Source: an uncultured Monoglobus sp. (GTDB lineage: Bacteria; Bacillota; Clostridia; Monoglobales; Monoglobaceae). From it: a stretch of DNA of 50,218 nt. Below are positions 43,301 to 50,218 of the stretch, piece by piece. Within the stretch, counting starts at the first letter, position 1. Every line of letters starts with the position of its first letter. A model generated the notes under the pieces. The model searched no databases, was not told where the DNA came from, and saw only the letters and a program-made list of their open reading frames with translations. Made by a program: the position numbers and the translations under genes. The DNA is taken from positions 1-50,218 of the forward strand of contig CANRBF010000014.1 of the NCBI GenBank assembly GCA_947628795.1. The letters are read 5' to 3'.

Positions 43301-46300
43301 TTCACCGATGCCTGTGATCGTGCCTCCGCCCGCGATATAGCAGTTTGTTATTTCAACATTTTTCGCGCTGCCGACGATTCCGCCGACATTTTTGCCGCCT
43401 GCAACGTCAACCTCCGTGAGCAAATAGCTGTTTGAGACAGTCTCGTTTTCGCTCGATCCCGTGATACCGCCGACGTTGTCTCCTTCGCCGATTACAGATC
43501 CGCCGACTCCGCAGCTTATCATAACGCCGCTTGCGGCGCGGCCCGTGATGCCGCCGACCTCAGCCTTGCCGCGGACTTCGCCGGTGCTTTGGCAGTTTTC
43601 GACCACCGCCGTCGCGGCTTCTCCCGCGATGCCGCCGGTATAGCTGTTGCCCTTTACAGAGCCGGTGTTTGTGCAGCCGCCTATCGCGGAGCTGTTTTCT
43701 AAGCTCTCCTCGGGGTTCTCGGCCAAGGCTCCGCCGATATAGTTTCCGGCGATTCCGCCAACGTGATCGCCGCCGCTGACCGCCGCGCCGCTATCGCAGG
43801 CCGTGACGCCGCGCGCTGCCGTCTCGCCGCCTGTGCCTATTTCGCCGACAATTCCGCCGACGTAATTTCCTTTCGCTGTGATCGAGGATGTAATGTTTTC
43901 GTAATTTTTATGCACGGTGCAGACCGACAGCAGGTTGTTTCCGTATTTTCCGACGATACCGCCGACGTAACTTCCGTCCGCGTTGATCGTCACGGCGCTG
44001 CCGCAAAGCGACAGAGTGCCCGAACATTCGCCGGTGATTCCTCCGACGTAATCTCCGTGGGGTATATCGGAGGGGTCGCCTACACTTACGATCCTGCCGT
44101 TTGCGGTAATGTCACCGGCGGCAAAGCAGTTGTACATCTGACCGTCGCATTTGCCCGCGATGATGCCCGCATAATCAGCGGTGCATTTTATTGAGCCCGT
44201 AACCGACAGATTCATAACGGTTCCGCTCTCGCCGATGCTCCCGAACAGGCCTTGGCATGGGGAGTTTCCGCTCAAGGGGTTAAATAAGAAACCAAATATT
44301 GAGGCGCTGTCGCTTATGTAAAGCCCGCTTATCTTGTGTCCGCCTCCGTCAAGCGTGCCGCGGAACGGTACAGAGCCGCTGCCGATGGGAGTCCAGGACA
44401 TCTTGCCCCTGCCGTATGTTGACGACAGGTCTATATCGTTTGTTATTCTGAAATACTCGCCCTCTCCCTTACCGCTGTTTATATAATTGCGGAAGCGCTG
44501 AAGCGACGCGGCGTCCGAAATTATCCACGGATCTTCATCGGTGCTGCCGCCTCGGAAAGCCGTTTCGGGATTTTCGCAAAGTATCGGCCTTCCCAATGAC
44601 GTCGAGTTTGCCCATGTGACCTCGCCGGTGTCTCGGTTCAGCTCAGCCGCCAGATTTTTGAATTCGTCCTCCGTAATCATCCAGCTTCGAATATCGGGAT
44701 CGATAACGGCGCGGCCGAAATAGGCGGGTCTTGTTTCCTCAAGACAATAGCAGTTTTCTATCACTGCGGAGTCGGCCTTCCTGTACGCGATGCGCCCGAA
44801 CAGCCCATCGCCTACGTCCAAATTATAATAGTATGAGTTAGACATCTTAGAGCCGTCTTTCATTTCGAAAACGAGGCCTCCCGAAATGCTTGCGTTTTCG
44901 GGTTTTCCAATGCTGTAGCAATCCGATACCTCGCCGCCGTTTTCGAGAATTCCGACAATGCCGCCCGTCCACTCGCTGCTGCCGCACCTGAAGTATACGT
45001 CGGTATAGCAATTTGTGATCTTTCCATAGCATGTGCCCGCTATGGCGCCCAATTCATAATATGTGTCATCCTTGGCGATCGTTCCCGACACGCTCAGCCT
45101 GGTGACCGTGCCTTCGCTGCCTATACATCCGAACAACCCCCGAGGGACGAATTTGAAATAGGAGTCGGACGTAAATTTGCCGAGTCCGCTGATCCTGTGC
45201 CCGTTGCCGTCGAAATGCCCATTAAACGGAGTTTTGAGCATACCTATCGGAGCCGTCGAGTTTCCTAATATTGACATATCGATATCGGCGTCAAGACGCA
45301 CGTATTTTCCCGTGCAGTCGTTGCCGTTGTTGACATAATCTCTAAAATGCGCGAGGGACCTTGCGTTTTTGATAACATACGGGTCGTCCTCGGTTCCGCT
45401 GCCGTAAAACGACTCGGGATTGTCAACAAGCACCGGTACGCCAAAATACGGGCTTATCGACCACGCGAGATCGCTGTTTTGGTTAAGGCTGTCCACAAGC
45501 CACTGCCTTGCAAGCTCCTCTCTTGCGACCGCTGTGGCGCAATCATCCTGTGCCTTTCCGTCGCTGAGGTAGTAGCAGTTGATCTCATTGTCCTTGCTTT
45601 TGTAGTCGCTGTTGGCAATGGGGGATAATGACATACGATCGGCCGCGTCGTTTATAAAGCTGTCGATAATACCGTCTCCGGGTCTGTATAAGATGATAAG
45701 TCGTCCTGTATTATAGCAGTTTTCCAGCGAACTGTTTTGGTCATAGTATGACGCGATACCCGCCGCCCGGGCAGTGTTGACCGTAGCGCCGAGTATATTT
45801 CCGGTATTATAACAGTTCTTTATTATTCCGTTTTTCTTTTCACCCGTGATACCGCCTGTATTATAACTATTATAATAATTGACATACAAGTTGGGAGAAA
45901 AGCCGAACGGTTTGTCACTCGAGAGTGTATCGTTATTTCTGACCTCCGCGGTGTTATAGCAGTTCAATATATTTCCGCCGCGGCTCTCTCCGGCGATTCC
46001 TCCGAAATGATTGAGACGGAAATTCGACGCAATATCTGCGGGATCTCCGCTAACGCTGCCAAAATTTCCGCAGCCGATTATATCGGCGCCGCTTGAGCCG
46101 ACGATGCCGCCAACATATCCGCAATAATTATATGAATAATTTTCCATGGAAATACTGCAGCGGTTTGTGCAGTTTTCAATAACTCCGTCGCTGTATCCCG
46201 CGATGCCGCCGATATATCGGAGCGCGGTGATCTTGCCGCTGACACTCACGTTTTTGACCGAGCCGCCCTCGCCTATATATCCGAACAAGCCTTGATAATC

Positions 46301-46702
46301 ACCGGTCTTATTATTCGCGTACGCGGAACCTTTAAGTATGCATATGTTGAGCACAGAGTAACCCGCGCCGTCGAAATGGCCCTTAAACGGCACGTTCGGA
46401 TTTCCGATAGCTGCATGCTGATCGTTTTCATTGCCCTCAAGGTCAATGTTGCCTGTAAGCCTGAAATACTGATTCTCGCAGCTGTTTCCGCTGTTGACCC
46501 AGTCGCGGAACACGGTAAAATCATCCTTGTTTGAGATGAGATAAGGACTTGCCTCCGTGCCCTCGCCGGAAAGATTTAAGACGGCTTCCGGGGGATCGGT
46601 CTCGCCCTCATCCGCCGACACCGTTATCACAAACGGCGACGCCGTCAGGATCATGGCGATCGCCAAAAATATCCCGATTGATTTTTTTAAAGTTTTTTTC
46701 AT
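37388..46702 (-). CDS. Giant SLH-anchored surface protein with GLUG-type modules
   Basis: A 3104-residue secreted protein with signal peptide [19 protein letters not shown] ending near VSA30. Four large modules, each opening with a G-x-G-T-x-x-x-P-Y/W-x-I signature near residues 48, 430, 717 and 1387, contain many GLUG-type repeats ([17 protein letters not shown]). An InlB/Listeria-Bacteroides-like beta repeat lies near 1650, MBG/YDG-type Ig modules at 1830-2180, two Big_3 Ig-like domains at about 2185-2345 and two CHB_HEX_C_1 domains at about 2355-2505. A cohesin-like domain follows at 2510-2635, then a Pro/Glu/Thr/Ser linker at 2645-2865 and three SLH domains from 2925. It is held on the wall by the SLH domains. 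Start ATG 46702 has AAGGAGG 8 bases upstream. Confidence 0.92.
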   Translation of the reverse strand: MKKTLKKSIGIFLAIAMILTASPFVITVSADEGETDPPEAVLNLSGEGTEASPYLISNKDDFTVFRDWVNSGNSCENQYFRLTGNIDLEGNENDQHAAIGNPNVPFKGHFDGAGYSVLNICILKGSAYANNKTGDYQGLFGYIGEGGSVKNVSVSGKITALRYIGGIAGYSDGVIENCTNRCSISMENYSYNYCGYVGGIVGSSGADIIGCGNFGSVSGDPADIASNFRLNHFGGIAGESRGGNILNCYNTAEVRNNDTLSSDKPFGFSPNLYVNYYNSYNTGGITGEKKNGIIKNCYNTGNILGATVNTARAAGIASYYDQNSSLENCYNTGRLIILYRPGDGIIDSFINDAADRMSLSPIANSDYKSKDNEINCYYLSDGKAQDDCATAVAREELARQWLVDSLNQNSDLAWSISPYFGVPVLVDNPESFYGSGTEDDPYVIKNARSLAHFRDYVNNGNDCTGKYVRLDADIDMSILGNSTAPIGMLKTPFNGHFDGNGHRISGLGKFTSDSYFKFVPRGLFGCIGSEGTVTRLSVSGTIAKDDTYYELGAIAGTCYGKITNCYTDVYFRCGSSEWTGGIVGILENGGEVSDCYSIGKPENASISGGLVFEMKDGSKMSNSYYYNLDVGDGLFGRIAYRKADSAVIENCYCLEETRPAYFGRAVIDPDIRSWMITEDEFKNLAAELNRDTGEVTWANSTSLGRPILCENPETAFRGGSTDEDPWIISDAASLQRFRNYINSGKGEGEYFRITNDIDLSSTYGRGKMSWTPIGSGSVPFRGTLDGGGHKISGLYISDSASIFGFLFNPLSGNSPCQGLFGSIGESGTVMNLSVTGSIKCTADYAGIIAGKCDGQMYNCFAAGDITANGRIVSVGDPSDIPHGDYVGGITGECSGTLSLCGSAVTINADGSYVGGIVGKYGNNLLSVCTVHKNYENITSSITAKGNYVGGIVGEIGTGGETAARGVTACDSGAAVSGGDHVGGIAGNYIGGALAENPEESLENSSAIGGCTNTGSVKGNSYTGGIAGEAATAVVENCQSTGEVRGKAEVGGITGRAASGVMISCGVGGSVIGEGDNVGGITGSSENETVSNSYLLTEVDVAGGKNVGGIVGSAKNVEITNCYIAGGGTITGIGENTGGIAGYYYTRASDAAIENSTNNNNVSGVLYTGGILGYADMVCLSYITDCSNSGDVHGGDFTGGIAASGTDCLGIRSCANSGKVDGKDSVGGILGFYQNNPLDFIRETYNIGAVSGKTNVGGIVGHDTGRIINSYNAGTVTGDENIGGIAGNREIDTVLPDGSARCVNSYNYGAVTGNTNVGAVYGISSANSSENVYYLSTAAQSACGTGDDSGIAAQDDRQFESLAGTLGEYSWKQSPILGRPILLRNPEIGIKGNGTPDVPYEIPDLDTLESVREYVNDGARSAYFKLTNDIDLSEKYGEGKESWTPIGSDYEHPFKGIFDGGGHTISGLYVNGGEYTGLFGVVRGGMVKNLAVSGSVNGGDFSGGIIGCIEGGTIENCLNECDVWTNGKNAVKTGGIVGSFEKDLNNLAASNISNSLNLGHVSGPAYVGAIVGGSGSPDSKATNCYYLEGTAPSGIGGSGGSGSPEAKTVDELMSGSVAHLLQNGGAGPIWGQTIGEDEHPILTSDINKQVYRVEFNAGSSDAIFAPQYVNYGGTVTLPELSSENDVQIFTKWSTTESEPYDEFTAQTQVMKDLTLYPIGRVKFGGESDVIKLKADEGYDPAITVDLDNYISYAKEGVSSKGNFTYTITDDGRTGAIITNGSTLLIPKGLTMGEYNIRINAKENEPGLALMSVDEYGTSDIELLVRLSIRTRASHVETTADQEVTYGDPLTLTAQVSRADSGISLAAVTDAVNFYLGDTLLGVADVEYTNQTKDSGTATLVTTADKRFAIGENKIRAEYGGSVNLSGSGSDEITVVMNPKPIEYAAIAFSKAYDKTPDADMLLIPLNIDEDDVYALALGEFTNEEGPSAEVGEYKTVNITRIMLFGDDADYYSIEESKQDVPLEFPASIIEGSDKPSVTMQDYYCGGLGMQAPVAMYAGGTENVTYEFKAQGADDSTYTEDAPYKEGNYTIKAIFPVGELPEAEATNNFTVHHKYGDWKITEAPTQDAKGKAERYCLGCDSVDTYVLPELTNTDFWTPGAETKPTSTGDGSQEYNNSVFGTVTETIPKLTITGIEITSEPSNTTVIEGTPLDTSGLVVNAIYSNGFTVETVEITDYKLSGYNTSTVGEQTVTVTYGEFEAKFDITVVPKSVTGIEITQKPDRLEYTQGEKLDTTGMTVIASYNNNTTADITEYEISELTDQVGQQKITVTYGECKAEFTVTVIVPEASPETVETPLINAADYYDGKKVTISCATGGAEIRYTTDGTEPDENSPKYTDQLTLSETATVKAIAYKEGMIASGIAEKTIEVNTVSAPRFSYPSGEVDKGTIVTLTCATDGAEIYYTTEETLTSDNAKLYNGGIAITGETTIKAVAVKKGMKYSGMSEATYTVRSTWTEGVLLTPGYVDCKAGEDAYIPVYMFASGDVSDYKLTINYDSETFDFVSVMADEKIAAAMSAVVGEGTVTIRCTGKVPIDDEICLLELRAKEDAQDGNYNITISDASVTMQNQGNAYIKLYDGAITLYTDVPPGPVDTPEPTATPEPSTEPEPSATASAEPSTEPEPSTEPEPSATVEPIETSAPEPSTEPSLEPEPSATAEPTVTTEPSIEPEPSATVEPIETSAPEPSNEPSLEPEPSATVEPIETSAPEPSTEPSLEPEPSATTEPSVTTEPSTEPTNAPTTEPTTPTAEPTNAPTTEPTNAPTAEPTNAPTTEPTTPTAEPTNAPTTEPTTPTTEPSTVPTAEPTATPAHTSRPSYGGGGGSIGGSGFSTGGTAATATPAATTTPDVSAAPSPEQPTAPTLAPAAGSGLPFTDVNPSDWYYQAVSEIYSLGLMIGETDTMFAPNDTLTRGMFVCILNRLDGANSAAEPIYSDVDLSEYYASAVTWGTETGVIEGYGDGTFGPNDAVTREQTAAILWRYSKQLGEDVSASADISTFADSGSVSGYAQEAMAWACGKEIINGYEDNTLRPASDITRAETAVMLIRYTNPER
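38100..38770. repeat. Low-complexity tandem repeats encoding the Pro/Glu/Thr linker
   Basis: About 670 bp of imperfect repeats encode P-T-N-A-P-T-T-E and E-P-S-T/A-E-P-E-P-S-A units in the surface protein. Unit lengths are multiples of 3, so the number of copies can change without frameshift. The opposite strand is open in a Gly/Ser/Val-rich frame that is only a by-product of the repeats. Confidence 0.85.
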
Positions 46703-46754
46703 TAAAAAAACCTCCTTGTGTGTATGTATGTGTATTAATAATTTTCAAATTTTA

Positions 46755-46860
46755 GCCTCGCCCCATACCGTAGGGGCGGACGACCCCGGCCGCCCGTTTT
46801 GCCTCCTCCCGGGAGGAGGTGGCGGCGATGAAATCGCCGTCGGAGGTGGGCTCCCCAATT
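46755..46860. repeat. GC-rich palindromic repeat element
   Basis: A block of about 100 bp with much higher GC than its flanks. It contains a chain of hairpins: CGCCCC/GGGGCG at 46759-46778, the perfect 18-bp palindrome CCTCCTCCCGGGAGGAGG at 46802-46819, and CGGCGAT/ATCGCCG at 46823-46839. It has the look of dispersed intergenic REP-like units of clostridial genomes (TAGGGGCGGACGACCCC core). It lies upstream of the surface-protein gene in its leader. Confidence 0.6.
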
Positions 46861-47132
46861 ATTAACAGGCCACAATAATCCAATTTAATCATACATAACT
46901 ATACCACAAAAATAATATTTTTTCAATACATATGACACGAAACACCCGTTTTTGAACATAAACGGGCAAAAAAGAAGTTTATGTAAAAAATCCTGAAAAA
47001 ATCAACAAACTATCCATCCATCAATCATGCGCGCGTGAAAAAAACGATAATGTAGGATGGATAGATATGAGCAAATAAAATCCGAAAAAAACAAATCAAC
47101 TGTGATAGAAAATATCCGGTTCAGTATGTACA
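46861..47132. other. Gap between the two surface-protein genes
   Basis: AT-rich, with a perfect 10-bp inverted repeat CTATCCATCC (47010-47019) and GGATGGATAG (47055-47064) around a 35-base loop. The promoter for the giant surface protein probably lies within this or the adjacent repeat, but I could not place it confidently. No signal peptide for the following truncated gene is present. Confidence 0.5.
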
Positions 47133-47135
47133 TAG

Positions 47136-50100
47136 CGCACAATAAATACTTCAAGCTCAGGCTATGTGGAAAATGTAATTATTCCGAACACGGTAACAAC
47201 GATTGAAGATTACGCATTTGAGGGTTGTGCATCGTTTACTGCTATGGATATACCCCAAAGTGTATCAAGTATTGGAGTAGGAGTATTTCAAAATTGTAAG
47301 AATTTAAGAAATGTAACATTTCACGAAAATGCCACCACAGGATTTGAATTAAAAATTTATGGCTATGTATTCAATGGTTGCACAAAGTTAGCAGAACTAT
47401 TTTTGCCTGAAACTGTGACATATTTGGGAGATCATATGATACAAGGCACAGCGATTAGCAGCATTACTGTCCCCAAAAACGTGAAGAAAGTTGGCGATAA
47501 CGGCGGCGGTCCATTTGCGGGCGACATCAACTTAAGTTATGTAACTTTGGAGGAAGGAATGACCTCTGTGCCAAACCGATTATTGAACTTCTATCAATCG
47601 CCAAGCTATGTTGAAAGAGTGAATATTCCAAGTACTGTTACAACCATTGAAGATTTCGCATTTGAAGGATGCACCCGACTTAAAGAATTGTATCTTCCGG
47701 ACGGTGTGGTTTCGATAGGAAATAATTCATTCAAAAATTGTCACAATTTACAAGTATATTGCAGTGAATCCTCACCTGCCCTTGCACATCTGATTGACAA
47801 TGATGTACATTTTATTCTTACACGGGATATAACCTTCTATGAACACTTTGTTTATGGAGACACCGATTACTACTCCGACATCAGTACCATGACGGGATAT
47901 GTTCCTTTTGTGGTCAAGTATGAGCAGAAGGCCGAAACAAATATGGAAAATAAGAGACTGGTAATTCGGATTCCCCAAAGTTCATCATTGATAGAAAGCA
48001 CTCTAAAATTGTATGATGTGCTTCTTACCGACTATGAGTACAAAGATAATCTCTTGACCATACCGATAAATTCAGATAAAGGTACATTAACGTTTTGTGT
48101 GCAGCCATCTGAATATACTACTTTGCTCAGCTATGCAAAGATGGACTATCAGGATGGCGAGATCAACAAGTCTGAAATTATTGGCGTGTTGAACTGTTCG
48201 GTTCCCGATATTTCTATTAAAGCAGACAATATTACCAACAGCTCTTCCGTATTGGTGGAGGGAATTGCGTCGCCTGATAGCATTGTTGACTTCTATGTGG
48301 GCGATGATAAAGTGGGAAGCACAAATACCATAAAATCCGGCAATTATACAACAACTATCACGCTGCCTGAAACAGAAAATTACAAGACTTATACCATTAC
48401 AGCGCAGACGGAAAAAGCCGGAGAGCGGGTAGATGCCGAAACCTCGGTAACCTATCGGGATTCCGCGCCGGCATTGAAATCTTTGATTATGAGCTATGGA
48501 AATCATACGAACACATATAGATATAATTTAACTGACAGCACCATTAAGCCGACTCTAATTTTCAATCCAAGTTTGGGATTTAGATTTGAGGCGAAATTCG
48601 ATAATATCGACGCTATAGAAAAGGTCTATATAGTCAGCACTCGCAGTAATCAGAAAAAGTATATGGAAGCCGTTTGGGATCCCGGCATTCAGGCGTATGT
48701 CGCCGAAGGAGTGTTTGATGGTACAAATCGCAACTATGTTCCGGGTGAGATCTCGGTTGAATATCTGCCAAAAAGCGAGCCGTTTTTATTCAGCAAAGAG
48801 ATCGATTTTACATCAGCTCAATATACCAATACTCTTCCCGAAGAATGGGACGGCTGCGAGATTACTTTGACAAATGATGAGGGCGAGCCCGAAGCGCAGA
48901 TAGCAATAACATCTGCTTCAAACGACAGCCTGTCGGGTAAGGTGACATTTTTAAAGGATATTAAAGGAGCGCTCGATTTTAATATTCTCTCAAAGGTTAT
49001 CCCCTCGTACTTAAAGCCTGAAAATGCCGCGGATTACGGATATAACAAAGTCGTTGACGAGGCGGGCGAGGAACTTTATGTAAAGGTCGCCAATGAGGCT
49101 GAAAGCAAGCTTCAGGCCGAAGTTGTGAGCTTTGCGCAGGAAAAAATGTCCGACTTCTTAATTGAAAACAAAGCGTACGGACTTGACACGGCATTGGATC
49201 AATTGAATTCTGTAACATCGGTTCTTGGCGATGTTGACAAGTTTATCACATTCGACAACAACAGAGTTGATATAAACGCTGCTCGGCAAAAGGTTTTAAA
49301 CACACCCATGAGTCCCGAGGAAAAGCAAATGAGGTTGAAGCGTTTGGAGATCGCGGAGAAATCAAATTATGCCGATATTGCGCTCTTGTGCGTGACCGGA
49401 GCGCTCGCAGCTTCCGGAATAGCATTGCCTCTCGCGTGCAGTTTGGTGGTCTCCGGTCTGTCGTATCAAAATACAGCGGATATTGAATTTGCTCTCGGAA
49501 CTTGGGAAATGCTTGCCACATGGGAGATCGGCACGGGATATTCATGCAAATGGTCGATCGATCCGAGCGGGTATGTTTATGAGGGCGTCACAAGCAACCG
49601 TTTGGAGGGCGTGACGGCGACGGCGTATTATATCGCTCCGGATTATATAAACGAGGACGGCAGCTTTGACGAAAGCAGCACTGTGCTTTGGGACGCGTCG
49701 GAATATAATCAGATGAATCCGCTTATCACAGACAAAAACGGAGCGTACGCTTGGGATGTGCCCGAGGGGCTTTGGCAGGTCAAGTATGAGAAGGACGGAT
49801 ACGAGACGCAGCTCAGCGAGTGGCTGCCCGTGCCTCCGCCTCAGACGAACGTCAATATCGGGCTTGTGTCAAAGACCGCGCCGAAGGTTGAGAGCGCAGT
49901 GCTGACGTCCGAAAATCTTACAATTACGTTTGACAAATACATGAAACCCGAGACCGTGACAAATATCTCGATCGGCGGAAACGAGTACACGCTGTCATAT
50001 CCCACAAACGAGACCGCACCCGACGGCACGGTGTATGCGAGAAAATTCGTTTGCACTCTCAAAACTCCTTTGCAGGCGGGCTCGAACGCAGCCGTTAAGA

Positions 50101-50218
50101 TAAGCGGTGCGGAAAGCTACGCGGGCGTTAGGATGAGCGATTACAGCGCGAATCTGTCGAGCGGAGAGGCCGCGCCCGAAAGCTATGACATAAACATCGA
50201 GAACGCTTCCGAAAGCAA
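47136..50218 (+). pseudogene. 5'-truncated BspA-like leucine-rich-repeat surface protein gene, runs off the window
   Basis: The frame is open from just after a TAG at 47133 to the window end (1027 codons) with no stop. It begins in the middle of a BspA-type LRR_5 repeat (VENVIIPNTVTTIEDYAFEGC; second copy VERVNIPSTVTTIEDFAFEGC, then LPDGVVSIGNNSFKNC). Beta-sandwich segments follow, with a hydrophobic stretch near residue 750 (IALLCVTGALAASGIALPLAC). Carboxypeptidase-regulatory/SbsA-like Ig modules come next (AYAWDVPEGLWQVKYEKDGYE, LTITFDKYMKPETVTNISIGG). No signal peptide and no ribosome site with start codon precede it, so the 5' end seems deleted. If a GTG at 47166 were used, the protein would be cytoplasmic, which makes no sense for this family. 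Confidence 0.7.

Overview
The window looks like a chromosome segment of a gut-type clostridium (Bacillota, class Clostridia). The evidence is the lepA-hemW pair, a GGGtGRT gene with its Fe-S scaffold partner, S-layer-homology (SLH) surface proteins, GGAGG ribosome sites and near-consensus sigma-A promoters with 17-bp spacers. I cannot name the genus. GC content is moderate in core genes and visibly lower in the accessory stretch at about 5.5-14 kb.

Layout. 0-5.5 kb is core: the tail of a secreted protein, lepA, hemW, then the Fe-S scaffold/GGGtGRT operon. 5.5-10.3 kb is a small integrative and mobilizable element: tyrosine integrase, divergent XRE regulator, two small genes, an oriT of the IncQ/MobQ nick type inside a very hairpin-rich 400 bp, and a MobA/MobL relaxase whose conserved initiator codon reads ATA. 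10.7-14 kb holds an AbiEi/AbiEii type IV toxin-antitoxin pair, a GNAT acetyltransferase and a metallo-beta-lactamase-fold hydrolase. 14-17 kb has a hybrid periplasmic-binding lipoprotein divergent from a MerR/GyrI-like regulator.

17.1-23.1 kb (minus strand) is the most interesting part. It is a compact operon with a near-consensus promoter encoding a MATE transporter, a protein made of two tandem copies of a Csx15/CARF-like domain, a Cas10-like protein with an intact GGDD motif but no HD nuclease domain, a double-RAMP protein (Csx10-like) and a Csx19-like small protein. There is no CRISPR array, cas1/cas2, cas6 or Cas7-type backbone in the window. I interpret it as a CRISPR-array-free, type III-D-derived nucleotide-signalling module.

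23.1-26.2 kb is a SirTM-type sirtuin / zinc-macrodomain / FMN-ferredoxin operon with a nitroreductase fragment and a small Cys-rich ORF at its head, divergent from an HxlR regulator. 26.3-37.1 kb is a biosynthetic operon: a 2991-residue three-module NRPS with a terminal reductase domain, whose first adenylation domain lacks the amino-group-binding Asp, followed by a MATE transporter fused to an anti-sigma-like ATPase domain. The likely product class is an acyl-capped dipeptide aldehyde or a compound derived from it. 37.4-46.7 kb is a 3104-residue SLH-anchored surface protein with four GLUG-type modules, and 47.1 kb to the window end is a 5'-truncated leucine-rich-repeat (BspA-like) surface protein gene that runs off the window.
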